A stretch of DNA of 25,129 bases from an uncultured Ruminococcus sp. (lineage in GTDB: Bacteria; Bacillota; Clostridia; Oscillospirales; Ruminococcaceae): the NCBI GenBank assembly GCA_910579835.1, contig CAJTWQ010000029.1:1-25129 (forward strand), written 5' to 3'. The notes beneath the pieces were generated by a model. The model ran no database searches. It had not been told where the DNA came from and was given only the letters and a program-made list of their open reading frames with translations. Of the stretch, positions 15,783 through 24,056 are shown piece after piece. How positions within the stretch are numbered: the first letter of the stretch is position 1; the number at the start of each line of letters is the position of its first letter. Made by a program: the position numbers and the translations under genes.

Positions 15783-16124
15783 ATGATACTTTATAGACCT
15801 GTTGGAAGTGCTGAATTGAAATTGATTGAAGAAAGCGGATTTAAGAGTTTTCCACCGAGGCTTCCGGAACAACCTATTTTTTATCCCGTATTAAATGAAA
15901 AATATGCAAGAGAAATAGCTGAAAAATGGAATGTTAAAGATACGTCGGATCATAAGGGATATGTTACACGATTTGAAGTTGATGATGTATATTGTTCACA
16001 ATATGAAGTTCAAATAGTTGGCAGAAGCTATCATCAAGAACTATGGATTCCTGCCGAGGAACTTAAAATCTTTAATCAGCATATTATAGGAAAAATCCAA
16101 GTGATAGAAGTTTTTTCAGATTAA
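15783..16124 (+). CDS. Small conserved protein, 'ADP-ribosylation/crystallin J1' type label, function unknown
   Basis: A protein of 113 residues from ATG 15783, with AGGAG at 15768-15772. A TTG at 15774 would leave no room for the ribosome binding site. Conserved-looking blocks are MILYRPVGSAELKLI, FPPRLPEQPIFYPVLNEKYA and GYVTRFEVDDVY, and a C-terminal ELWIPAEELKIFNQHIIGKI. From memory these match a family often labelled ADP-ribosylation/crystallin J1, a name with little experimental support. There is no signal peptide or membrane segment. It is the only intact gene of the AT-rich accessory patch. Confidence 0.75.
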   Translation: MILYRPVGSAELKLIEESGFKSFPPRLPEQPIFYPVLNEKYAREIAEKWNVKDTSDHKGYVTRFEVDDVYCSQYEVQIVGRSYHQELWIPAEELKIFNQHIIGKIQVIEVFSD

Positions 16125-16345
16125 AATTTTAGTCCATCCAAATTCCCGTTCTTTTATGCTTGCGGATTTTTCCATATCACTGACAAAATCATGCTTGAAA
16201 ATCCGCACATAGAAAGATATTGAACAGGCTCTTAATCTTTTCTGTACGATCTATTATAGATGATCCAGACTGATACTCTTTTCTTTGTGATAAACAATAT
16301 TAACTTTTAATATCAGACGATTACAGTACAAATCTTACAAGCATA
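16125..16345. other. Intergenic stretch with a spaced inverted repeat
   Basis: No gene is visible between the small conserved gene and the GH98 terminator. TGCGGATTTT (16161-16170) and AAAATCCGCA (16198-16207) are perfect ten-base inverted repeats 27 bases apart, each preceded on the same strand by ATGCTT. A smaller palindrome ATCTATTATAGAT lies near 16249. It could be a weak terminator for the upstream gene or a remnant of an element. I assign no function. Confidence 0.5.
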
Positions 16346-16379
16346 AAAACCTCCGCAGGAGTAATCCAGCGGAGGTTTT
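16346..16379 (-). terminator. Terminator after the GH98 gene (possibly bidirectional)
   Basis: AAAACCTCCGC (16346-16356) and GCGGAGGTTTT (16369-16379) form a perfect eleven-pair stem with a twelve-base loop. On the - strand it ends in TTTT and serves the GH98 gene. On the + strand it also ends in TTTT and could stop transcription from the small upstream genes. Confidence 0.9.
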
Positions 16380-16444
16380 CATTTGTCCCGTTATACCGGA
16401 ATAAAACCCTATGTATTTTCTCTCATTGCGCAGATAGATAGTTT

Positions 16445-19400
16445 TTAACTATTTTCAATCAGCATACGTCTCATCAAGCTGAGATCAAATACATCAAGCT
16501 TTTCATCTTCGCATAAATCAGCGGCTTTCCAGTTAGCAAGCTTAGTATCCGGCACAGCCAAAATCCATTTTTGTAAAAGTACAAGGTCGGTAATATTAAA
16601 TTTTCCATCCATATTTACATCACCTCTGATTGCGACATTACTTTCTTTTGCAAATACAACATAATTTACAGATTCTACCAGCCCGCCGTCAGTTCCAAGA
16701 ATCAGCTTTTCATTGCTCTTGACAAATTTTGAATATATCTTCAATGTCAGATCGTTTGATGTGGAAATGCTTGAATTTGTATCTGTCCAATCTTTAAGCC
16801 ATTCAGGAAGAGGAGTTACACGAGCATCTATTGCCACAAATACCGTCATATCTGCTCCTGCTGTCATTTCGGCAAGATCGTCTTTATAAAGCTTGGAATC
16901 ACAGGCAGTACGGATATATTCAGTGTCCACAAGAATTGACGGAATACTTGTGCAAGTCAAATCACGGTCTCCAAAAATCTGTGTATTATTTGCAAACTTG
17001 CTCTGAATTGACCAATCTGCCGCATTTTCACTATCGTAAACAAGGAGATTTTTAATAAGCTTTCCGTTCAAAATCCTTTCCTCCGGTTTGGCAAGAACAA
17101 AATAATTTGTATTATTGCCGTTTCCGCCGTTCATACCAAGCGTGACTTCTTCGCCAGATTTGAAGTTCTTTTTGTAAAGTTCAAATGTCAGATCGCTTGT
17201 TGCTGTCATCTGAGAATCTGTTTTTTCCCAACTCTCTAACCAAGCGGGAATCGGATTTACTCTTGAATCAATTGCAGTATAAACAGTAATATCAGCGCCT
17301 GCGGTAAAGTTTCCAAGTGTATCGCCATACATTTTAGAATCGCAAGCTGTTCTGACAGCTTCTGCTCCGATCAAATTCTTTGGAATGTCAATGGCGGTAA
17401 TGTCACGGTCTCCGAATATAAGAGTTCCTTTTTCAATTTTTTCATTGATTGACCAATCAACTGCATTTTCTTTATCATTCACAATAAGATTTTTAATAAA
17501 CTTTCCGTTAAGCGGCTGAAATGTAACTGCTGCGTCTCCGAAGTCGCCCTCAACCTTAAAGTTATCAAGATAAAGCGAGCAAGGAAGCGTTGAATTTGCT
17601 TTCAGTTCAATTTTGTTTTCTCCGGCTTTGAGGTTAATATTTTCACTGATTGTTTTCCAATCATCATAACCCGAACCTTTGGGAAGTGATAGCGTTTTCA
17701 CTTTAGAACCGTTCACATAAAGGTCGACGCATTTAACGTCGGATGTAGCGGAATAACGGAGAGTCCATTTAAATGTGCCTGCTTTCGATGTTTTTACCGT
17801 ATCCTTAACGGCTGCGGTATCCTTTGTGCCGAACTTTACAAATCCCATACCCTGATATTTTTTAGGACCATTTTTGTCTGAACAGCCGTTCGTAACGTTG
17901 CCTTCAACATTCTTCATATCAAAGTTTTCACCCTCATACTGACGTGCGCCGGTGTAAAAATCAGGGAATGCAGGCGCTTTTTGTACGGCTTGAGGATAAG
18001 CTGTCGAACGTCCTGTTTCATTTCCGGAACATTTAATTGAAATATCGATAGGTCCGTTGTGCTTGACAGTCAGAGTATATGTTCCGTTGCTCCAGCTCTC
18101 TGTCACAACACTTGCCGTCTGATTAACGCCTCTGTCCTTGGCGGTAAATGTTGGTTTAGAGTTTGCTCCTGAAATCGTAATTGATTCAGTTTTGAGAGTT
18201 GTTGCAGCATCTTCATCATAGTTACTCAGGTATATATTTATATGATCTGAATATTCGTTGATAAGCGCCGAACCGTAAAGCTGATGCTTAATATCAAGAG
18301 ATTTACAGGTATTGTATTTAAGATTAAATTGTGCGCCTCTGTCTCCGTCACTTATCTTGCTGTTGTAGTAGGTGATCCATGTGTTTGCATTATTTGCCAC
18401 ATAGCAGTTTGCATAATAGGAATCGGGATAAAGTTTGTTAAATTCAGCCTGCTTATCAGAAATGCTTTTCCAGCGCGAAGCTATCGTTGACTGTTTTATC
18501 TGCACCGGAATTGATTTTGCCAGATCATCTGCCAGAGCATATACAGTCGGAATTGTCTGATAACGTCCGGTACTTTTATAAGGATTATGATTATCCTTAT
18601 AGTTGCCGTCGTTATCGGCACGATACAATCCTTCAAAAAGCGTTTTATATGAACAGTATTTATCATCATTGCTGCCAGAGTTGACATCCTGAATTATAAC
18701 GACCTTTGTACGGTCAATAACTTCTTTTCTGTCAGGAATACGTAAAGAGCCGTCAATAAATTTACGCATCAAATCGACGTTGATATTTTTGCACTGATCG
18801 TAGAAATCCCACTGACGGTATTTGTATCCTTCAGCGTCAGTACCGTCCCAAAGACCTTTGACACAGTCTGCCCAGACAAGTTCCGGTCCGTCAATGACGG
18901 TCATACCGTTCATAGCCATACGCTCAAGGTAAACAGGCATACTTGTTGACAAACGATACTGTTTTTTTGTTTGCTCATCAAAATCTCCGCCGTTCCAAGG
19001 ATAATCAGACCAGCCCGTATCGTCCCAGCGAACGCCGTAGTTTCCGCAGTATCCTGAAATATATGCACCGTAAACTTCACTTTCAACGTCAGCGATATAA
19101 CTTAGCTGTGTGTATTTTTCTTCCAGAATGAAGTTCTGTGCATAAGTACGGCATGCTTTTTCCCAATTGGCATTTGTTTTCAGCATAGCAACAGGATTAA
19201 GAGCAGAACCCCACTGATTTTCGCACCAGCTTACATCCAGATAGCCGCCGTATTTGTTGCAGAGCTTCAGCAGTGCTGCAAAGTGATCGTAACGCTGCTG
19301 ATATGTTATAGGAAAGTCTTCCGATGCGAATCCCCAGAATTGCTCGCAGTAATTATATCCGATAAAGTTCGGATAATCTCTGAAGAATTCTCCGAATATT

Positions 19401-19891
19401 GTATTGTCCAGATCATAGTCGGCGGAATAATCAGGGAAATGGCACTGTCCGCCGCTTGAGGGCTGGATCATCGTCCAAACGCCCTTATCAGCGCAGGCTT
19501 TCATCCATGATCTTGCACATTCTATACCATCCTGAACCATAAGCCATCTGTGTTCGGTACTGCTCCAGTTGATTGACAGCGAAACATTGAATACAACATA
19601 CGGAAGTACGTCTTCCGGTACAAGGTCGATTATTTTTTCAGGGTCGGGATAGTTCCACGAATCAATATGTACGATCCATACGGGAGATTCATTGTTGATC
19701 GGACGACGGAAATTGCTGCTTACAGCCGCATTTGCTTTCATCGGTTCAACGCTGGAAAAAATACTCTCCAATACTGTCTTTGCAGAATTGTCATCGGTGT
19801 CGGCAGTTCTATTAAACAAGAATGTTCCTGGCAGCATTCCCATTGCCATAACACCTGATATCAAAGCAGCACATAGTTTTTTAAATTTCAT
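16445..19891 (-). CDS. GH98 glycoside hydrolase with CBM, duplicated module and type I dockerin
   Basis: A secreted protein of 1148 residues. The ATG at 19891 lies six bases from GGAGGA, and the ATG two codons earlier touches that site. A signal peptide is followed by a GH98 catalytic domain from ~residue 60 (SPVWIVHIDSWNYPDPEKII). Candidate catalytic residues are Glu183 (NYCEQFW), an Asp in RWDDTGW (~290) and Glu337 (DGPELVW). A GH98 C-terminal domain runs to ~630, then a CBM35/CBM6-like module (~650-790), two related ~145-residue modules (~792-936 and ~938-1086), and a dockerin (DVNMDGKFNITD; DLCEDEKLDVFD). GH98 enzymes are endo-acting on blood-group glycans or complex xylans, and which applies cannot be told here. 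The dockerin suggests cellulosome attachment. The gene is divergent from an AraC regulator. Confidence 0.93.
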   Translation of the reverse strand: MKFKKLCAALISGVMAMGMLPGTFLFNRTADTDDNSAKTVLESIFSSVEPMKANAAVSSNFRRPINNESPVWIVHIDSWNYPDPEKIIDLVPEDVLPYVVFNVSLSINWSSTEHRWLMVQDGIECARSWMKACADKGVWTMIQPSSGGQCHFPDYSADYDLDNTIFGEFFRDYPNFIGYNYCEQFWGFASEDFPITYQQRYDHFAALLKLCNKYGGYLDVSWCENQWGSALNPVAMLKTNANWEKACRTYAQNFILEEKYTQLSYIADVESEVYGAYISGYCGNYGVRWDDTGWSDYPWNGGDFDEQTKKQYRLSTSMPVYLERMAMNGMTVIDGPELVWADCVKGLWDGTDAEGYKYRQWDFYDQCKNINVDLMRKFIDGSLRIPDRKEVIDRTKVVIIQDVNSGSNDDKYCSYKTLFEGLYRADNDGNYKDNHNPYKSTGRYQTIPTVYALADDLAKSIPVQIKQSTIASRWKSISDKQAEFNKLYPDSYYANCYVANNANTWITYYNSKISDGDRGAQFNLKYNTCKSLDIKHQLYGSALINEYSDHINIYLSNYDEDAATTLKTESITISGANSKPTFTAKDRGVNQTASVVTESWSNGTYTLTVKHNGPIDISIKCSGNETGRSTAYPQAVQKAPAFPDFYTGARQYEGENFDMKNVEGNVTNGCSDKNGPKKYQGMGFVKFGTKDTAAVKDTVKTSKAGTFKWTLRYSATSDVKCVDLYVNGSKVKTLSLPKGSGYDDWKTISENINLKAGENKIELKANSTLPCSLYLDNFKVEGDFGDAAVTFQPLNGKFIKNLIVNDKENAVDWSINEKIEKGTLIFGDRDITAIDIPKNLIGAEAVRTACDSKMYGDTLGNFTAGADITVYTAIDSRVNPIPAWLESWEKTDSQMTATSDLTFELYKKNFKSGEEVTLGMNGGNGNNTNYFVLAKPEERILNGKLIKNLLVYDSENAADWSIQSKFANNTQIFGDRDLTCTSIPSILVDTEYIRTACDSKLYKDDLAEMTAGADMTVFVAIDARVTPLPEWLKDWTDTNSSISTSNDLTLKIYSKFVKSNEKLILGTDGGLVESVNYVVFAKESNVAIRGDVNMDGKFNITDLVLLQKWILAVPDTKLANWKAADLCEDEKLDVFDLSLMRRMLIENS

Positions 19892-19970
19892 AGGCATTCC
19901 TCCAGATGTTTTGATGTTTGAGTTTGTATATACTCACACAAATCCACACCAAATCTAATTTATTTTTATT

Positions 19971-20000
19971 ATTATATCACAGTCTTCAATGCTATTTCAA
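19971..20000 (-). promoter_or_regulatory. Promoter of the GH98 gene
   Basis: On the - strand, TTGAAA (complement of 19995-20000) and TATAAT (complement of 19971-19976) are 18 bases apart, about 80 bases before the start codon. The long leader between them holds the palindrome GTATATAC near 19927-19934. Confidence 0.75.
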
Positions 20001-20026
20001 CCCACAATCAGATTTTTAGGTGGACA

Positions 20027-20072
20027 AAACGTTTCAGTTTGTATTGACTTCTTATCCAATATATTGTACAAT
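20027..20072 (+). promoter_or_regulatory. Promoter of the AraC regulator, with adjacent palindrome
   Basis: TTGACT (20044-20049) and TACAAT (20067-20072) are 17 bases apart, ~50 bases before the GTG start. The palindrome AAACGTTT (20027-20034) lies just upstream, between this promoter and the divergent GH98 promoter, where a shared operator would be expected. The promoter is convincing. The operator role is a guess. Confidence 0.75.
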
Positions 20073-20120
20073 GATTATAGAAAATCATGAAAAACAGTAT
20101 TTATAGAAAGGAGTACGGCT

Positions 20121-22313
20121 GTGAGATCTAAAAAAAGAATGCTTTTCGGTGTGATAGCCGCCTCGGTCAGCGATATTTCTCAGCGTGAATTACTTTTAGG
20201 AATTATTGAAGAAGCCCAAAAAAATAATATTGATATTGCCGTTATTTCTAATATTATTAATGAAAATTGCAATGAAAGAAAGCTTCCGTTTGAAAATATT
20301 ATATATGAATTGATAGACTTGCCTGCATTCGATGGTTTTATCATGCTTTCAGAACCATTTTTGTGTGAAAAACTTAGAGATAAAATACGCAGTCTTTTAT
20401 TTCATAAACATGTACCTGTTGTAATTGCCGGATCTGTGCTTCCTGATTTTAGCCTGCCTAATGCAAGATTGATCAACACAAGTAATGAAAACGATATGGA
20501 AGAGGCAGTTGATCATTTGATAGAAGATCACGGTTTTACTGATATTGACATTCTTACAGGCTATGATTCTATAGAAGCTTCTCATCTCAGAGTAAAAGGA
20601 TATAAAAAGTCGCTTGAAAAACATGGTATTCCTTTTGACGAAAACAAAGTTATATACGGAGATTTTTGGACGGAATCAGGGAAAAAACTCGCATGCGAAT
20701 ATATCGAGGGCCGCCGTCCTTATCCGCAGGCGCTTGTTTGTGCCAATGATTATATGGCATTCGGACTTGAAGATGAATTTACTGAAAGGAACATCAATGT
20801 TACAAATTTATTTTCTTTTATCGGATTTGATCTTTCCATGGATCGGACAAGTCATTCCCCATTGCTTACAAGTTATCAGTTCAATAGAAAGCAGCTTGGC
20901 AGAGACGCTGTGAAAATTTTACATAAGAAGTTAAAGCTTAATTTTGACATTGAATTTCAGCCTCCTAAAGGAAAGCTGATACATGGTTTAAGCTGTCCAT
21001 GTGATTTTTCAGGTATTGATCTTAAAGAGGAGCAGGTATACTCCAGAACCAATATTAAATATATGCAATGGGGTCTTAGCAGTAATATGGATCAAAAGAT
21101 CACGAGCTGCCGAACATTGGAAGAATTAATGCAAGTTATGGGAGAATTTCAGTATCTTGTACGTTATGTGCAGAATATTTTCGTTTGTTTATATGAAAAC
21201 TGGTATGAATATCATCCTTATACATTAAGCGATAACTTGTCATGCCGCAGTATTATGCCATGGTTTGATACATCAGCATTTAATCTTAGAAAAAATAGCC
21301 TGACAGATATTATTATGCGTTCCGAAAGCTCTGCCGCATACTATTTCAGTCCTCTTATATTTGATAATCGTCTTTTCGGATATTTGATACTGAAATATGA
21401 TAATCCTGATTCATATGATTACAATTTCAAATTCTGGATAAAATCATTTTCAAACGGTCTTGAATTTCTTCGTTTAAAACATGATATTAATTATCTTGTG
21501 GAATGTCAGCCAATCAGCAAAATGAAGGACAACGTAACAGCATTAAATAATGATATTGGAATGAAAAAAGCATTTGATGACTATGCATATATTCATGATG
21601 AAAATAAAAAGCGTTTTTTTATTATGATAAGATGCTGTTTATTTTATGATGATTTTGACGATATTGGAAAAAAGCACAGAATATCTTCAATTCTTGATAT
21701 TGCAGAGGCACTGAAAAAATTTACGTCTATTATAAGCGGAACATGCGGAAGAATTAATGATAACACGTTTTTATGTATTTTGAATGCAGGCGATGTATCT
21801 GTTGGGAAGATTGAAGATTATTTTTTATCTTTCATTACGCAGTGCAAAGAATATCTTTCTTTTTATGGTATCGGCTCTTTTTTATATTGTATTTTACCTT
21901 TTAACAAGACCGATTCATACACGGATCTAAAGCAAAAATGCATTCAAAAAATCAATTTGAAATCAGACGCCGTATTTGAAATGCGCTGTGCGAATCATTA
22001 TAATCAGTTGATCGAGATTCGCAATGAATTTTATCTTAACCCTCAAAAGGAGTTTTTAACCAAAGATTTGTGTCAGAAATATTCGTTCAGTCCAAGCTAT
22101 CTGCGAGTAATATACAAAAAATTTTTTGGAGTAAGTTTTATTCACGATTGCATTGCCAGCCGTATATACAAAGCAAAGTACCTTATTCTGACAACTGATC
22201 TAAAAATATCAGAAGTATCGGACGATTGCGGATATCGTGATACCAAATATTTTTTGCGTCAATTTCATAATTTTACAGGAACGACTCCGAGTCAGTATCG
22301 AATGATAAATTGA
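20121..22313 (+). CDS. AraC-family regulator with LacI-type periplasmic-binding-like sensor domain
   Basis: A protein of 730 residues. It starts at GTG 20121, seven bases after AAAGGAG. Residues 1-290 are a type I periplasmic-binding-protein fold as in LacI effector domains (KKRMLFGVIAASVSD, PQALVCANDYMAFGLEDEF, LFSFIGFDLS). No LacI headpiece is present. Residues ~290-620 are a linker that may include a GAF-like part and a degenerate GGDEF-like fold (RFFIMIRCCLFYDDFDDIG, NDNTFLCIL) lacking the active GGDEF motif. Residues ~625-730 are an AraC double helix-turn-helix (KDLCQKYSFSPSYLRVIYKK; ISEVSDDCGYRDTKYFLRQF). It probably binds a sugar inside the cell and controls the divergent GH98 gene. 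That target is inferred from position. Confidence 0.92.
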   Translation: MRSKKRMLFGVIAASVSDISQRELLLGIIEEAQKNNIDIAVISNIINENCNERKLPFENIIYELIDLPAFDGFIMLSEPFLCEKLRDKIRSLLFHKHVPVVIAGSVLPDFSLPNARLINTSNENDMEEAVDHLIEDHGFTDIDILTGYDSIEASHLRVKGYKKSLEKHGIPFDENKVIYGDFWTESGKKLACEYIEGRRPYPQALVCANDYMAFGLEDEFTERNINVTNLFSFIGFDLSMDRTSHSPLLTSYQFNRKQLGRDAVKILHKKLKLNFDIEFQPPKGKLIHGLSCPCDFSGIDLKEEQVYSRTNIKYMQWGLSSNMDQKITSCRTLEELMQVMGEFQYLVRYVQNIFVCLYENWYEYHPYTLSDNLSCRSIMPWFDTSAFNLRKNSLTDIIMRSESSAAYYFSPLIFDNRLFGYLILKYDNPDSYDYNFKFWIKSFSNGLEFLRLKHDINYLVECQPISKMKDNVTALNNDIGMKKAFDDYAYIHDENKKRFFIMIRCCLFYDDFDDIGKKHRISSILDIAEALKKFTSIISGTCGRINDNTFLCILNAGDVSVGKIEDYFLSFITQCKEYLSFYGIGSFLYCILPFNKTDSYTDLKQKCIQKINLKSDAVFEMRCANHYNQLIEIRNEFYLNPQKEFLTKDLCQKYSFSPSYLRVIYKKFFGVSFIHDCIASRIYKAKYLILTTDLKISEVSDDCGYRDTKYFLRQFHNFTGTTPSQYRMIN

Positions 22314-22611
22314 TCTGTTATATTAAATGATTTTTGTTTCTAATATGATATTGTCAAATTTTTGGGCAAAAAATAAACGATAGATGATGTGCGCTGACCG
22401 TAACGATCGGCACCAGCAACTTAAAAATAGAATATGAAACATCTTCTTTCGCCAAATGAGCATATGTTCAGTGCTGAAGAAAGAAATCAAATGGTTTTGG
22501 TAGTAAATTCAGATAAACCATATATTTTTATTTATTTGGATAATTAAAATCAACGTATTTTCGGTATAAATCAGCATTGCAGAAGCAGGTTCTAAAAAAG
22601 CACAAAACCTA
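22314..22611. other. AT-rich intergenic stretch with a tiny ORF
   Basis: No convincing gene. A 37-codon + frame (22434-22547, starting MKHLLSPNEHMFSAEERNQM) has no ribosome binding site and may be chance or a remnant. A small GC-rich hairpin (CCG/CGG flanked by GTG/CAC, about 22390-22413) could be the weak end of the AraC transcript. Confidence 0.4.
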
Positions 22612-22666
22612 TTGACAAGATAGGAAAAGTGTGCTATAATACATTTATAACCTACAAATTGGGTAG
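22612..22666 (+). promoter_or_regulatory. metY promoter with overlapping operator-like repeat
   Basis: A full-consensus promoter with TTGACA (22612-22617) and TATAAT (22635-22640), 17 bases apart. Just downstream, over or next to the expected start site, ACCTACAAATTGGGTAG contains the inverted pair CTAC/GTAG (22652-22666). This resembles sites of Rrf2-family regulators and an Rrf2 gene follows metY, so repression is plausible. The promoter is certain by sequence. The operator is inferred. Confidence 0.75.
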
Positions 22667-22693
22667 AAATACTAAGAATAAGAGGTAATCATT

Positions 22694-23980
22694 ATGAGCA
22701 AAAATTATAAATTTGAGACGTTACAGCTTCATGTCGGACAGGAGTCTCCCGATTCTGCAACAGACGCAAGAGCTGTACCAATTTACGCAACCACTTCATA
22801 TGTTTTTAAGGATTCCGCACAGGCGGCAGGTCGCTTCGGACTGACCGAGGGCGGCAACATTTACACCCGTCTGATGAACCCGACTTCCGACGTTTTTGAG
22901 CAGAGAATAGCGGCTTTGGAGGGGGGAGCTGCGGCTTTAGCAACTGCTTCCGGTTCGGCGGCAATCTCCTATGCTGTGCAGAATATTGCAACTGCAGGCG
23001 ACCATATCGTAAGCTCCGTAAACCTCTACGGCGGTACATATAACCTCTTCGCAAATACTCTGAGAGAACAGGGGCTGACCACGGCTTTTGTTGACCCGTC
23101 CGATCCAAAAAAATTTGAAAAAGCGATCCAGCCGAACACTAAGCTCCTTTATGCGGAGACATTGGGAAACCCAAATTCCGATGTCATCGACCTTGAAGCA
23201 ATCTCCGAAATTGCTCATAAACACGGTATTCCGTTTATCGTGGACAATACATTTGCGACTCCCTATCTGCTCAGACCTATCGAGCATGGTGCTGACATTG
23301 TGGTACATTCCGCTACGAAATTCATCGGCGGTCATGGTACGGTAATGGGAGGCGTCGTTATTGACAGCGGAAAATTTGACTGGTCGCAGAATGACAAATT
23401 TCCCGGACTTTCCAAGCCGAATCCGTCCTATCACGGTGTTATTTTCACCGAGGCCTGCGGCAATATCGCTTATATCATGAAGCTCCGCACGACCCTCATG
23501 AGAGATCAGGGTGCGACAATTTCGCCGTTCAACTCATTCCTGTTGTTACAAGGACTGGAAACCCTGTCGCTTCGTCTGGAACGTCACGTGGAGAATGCCT
23601 TGAAAGTCGTGGAGTTGTTGAAAAGTCATCCGCAGGTTGAAAGGGTAAATCATCCGTCCCTCGCACAGGGAAAAGAAAAGGAGCTTTATGACATGTACTT
23701 CCCCAATGGTGCAGCTTCGATTTTCACCTTTGACATCAAGGGTGATGCAGAGACAGCAAAGAAGTTCACTGAGAGTCTGGAGCTGTTCTCACTTCTTGCC
23801 AATGTTGCCGATGTGAAGTCGCTGGTGATTCATCCTGCATCTACCACCCATTCTCAGATGACTGAGGAAGAACTTTTATCCGCAGGTATCAGACCAAATA
23901 CTATTCGTCTGTCTATCGGTACAGAGCATATTGATGATATTATATCCGACCTTGAAAACGGCTTTGCGGTTGTGAAATAA
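22694..23980 (+). CDS. metY: O-acetylhomoserine sulfhydrylase (homocysteine synthase)
   Basis: A 428-residue PLP enzyme of the Cys/Met metabolism family that makes homocysteine from O-acetylhomoserine and sulfide. The N-terminus FETLQLHVGQESPDSATDAR is typical of MetY. Other family motifs are PIYATTSYVF, IYTRLMNPTSDVFE, the cofactor region ASGSAAISYA, the PLP Asp in FIVDNTFATPYL, and the PLP lysine in HSATKFIGGHGT. The C-terminal PASTTHSQMTEEEL and RLSIGTEHIDDII complete it. Length is normal for MetY and longer than MetB/MetC. It has its own strong promoter, and an Rrf2 regulator follows 76 bases downstream, so it is probably sulfur-regulated. Confidence 0.94.
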   Translation: MSKNYKFETLQLHVGQESPDSATDARAVPIYATTSYVFKDSAQAAGRFGLTEGGNIYTRLMNPTSDVFEQRIAALEGGAAALATASGSAAISYAVQNIATAGDHIVSSVNLYGGTYNLFANTLREQGLTTAFVDPSDPKKFEKAIQPNTKLLYAETLGNPNSDVIDLEAISEIAHKHGIPFIVDNTFATPYLLRPIEHGADIVVHSATKFIGGHGTVMGGVVIDSGKFDWSQNDKFPGLSKPNPSYHGVIFTEACGNIAYIMKLRTTLMRDQGATISPFNSFLLLQGLETLSLRLERHVENALKVVELLKSHPQVERVNHPSLAQGKEKELYDMYFPNGAASIFTFDIKGDAETAKKFTESLELFSLLANVADVKSLVIHPASTTHSQMTEEELLSAGIRPNTIRLSIGTEHIDDIISDLENGFAVVK

Positions 23981-23990
23981 TTTTCTAAAA

Positions 23991-24039
23991 ATACTTGAAA
24001 TCATACTAAATCTATGATATAATTAGGCATAGTAAGTAT
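23991..24039 (+). promoter_or_regulatory. Promoter of the Rrf2 gene with nested inverted repeats
   Basis: TTGAAA (23995-24000) and TATAAT (24018-24023) are 17 bases apart. The promoter is embedded in symmetry: ATACTT (23991-23996) mirrors AAGTAT (24034-24039), and inside it ACTAAAT faces ATTAGGCATAGT. This arrangement fits autoregulation by the Rrf2 protein. Confidence 0.75.
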
Positions 24040-24056
24040 ATCAAGGAGTGGTCGGT

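Noticed and set aside
14851..16124. Intact toxin-antitoxin or defence system
   Set aside because: Only a broken ORF, a degraded fragment and one small unknown gene are present. No toxin, nuclease or other effector is recognisable.
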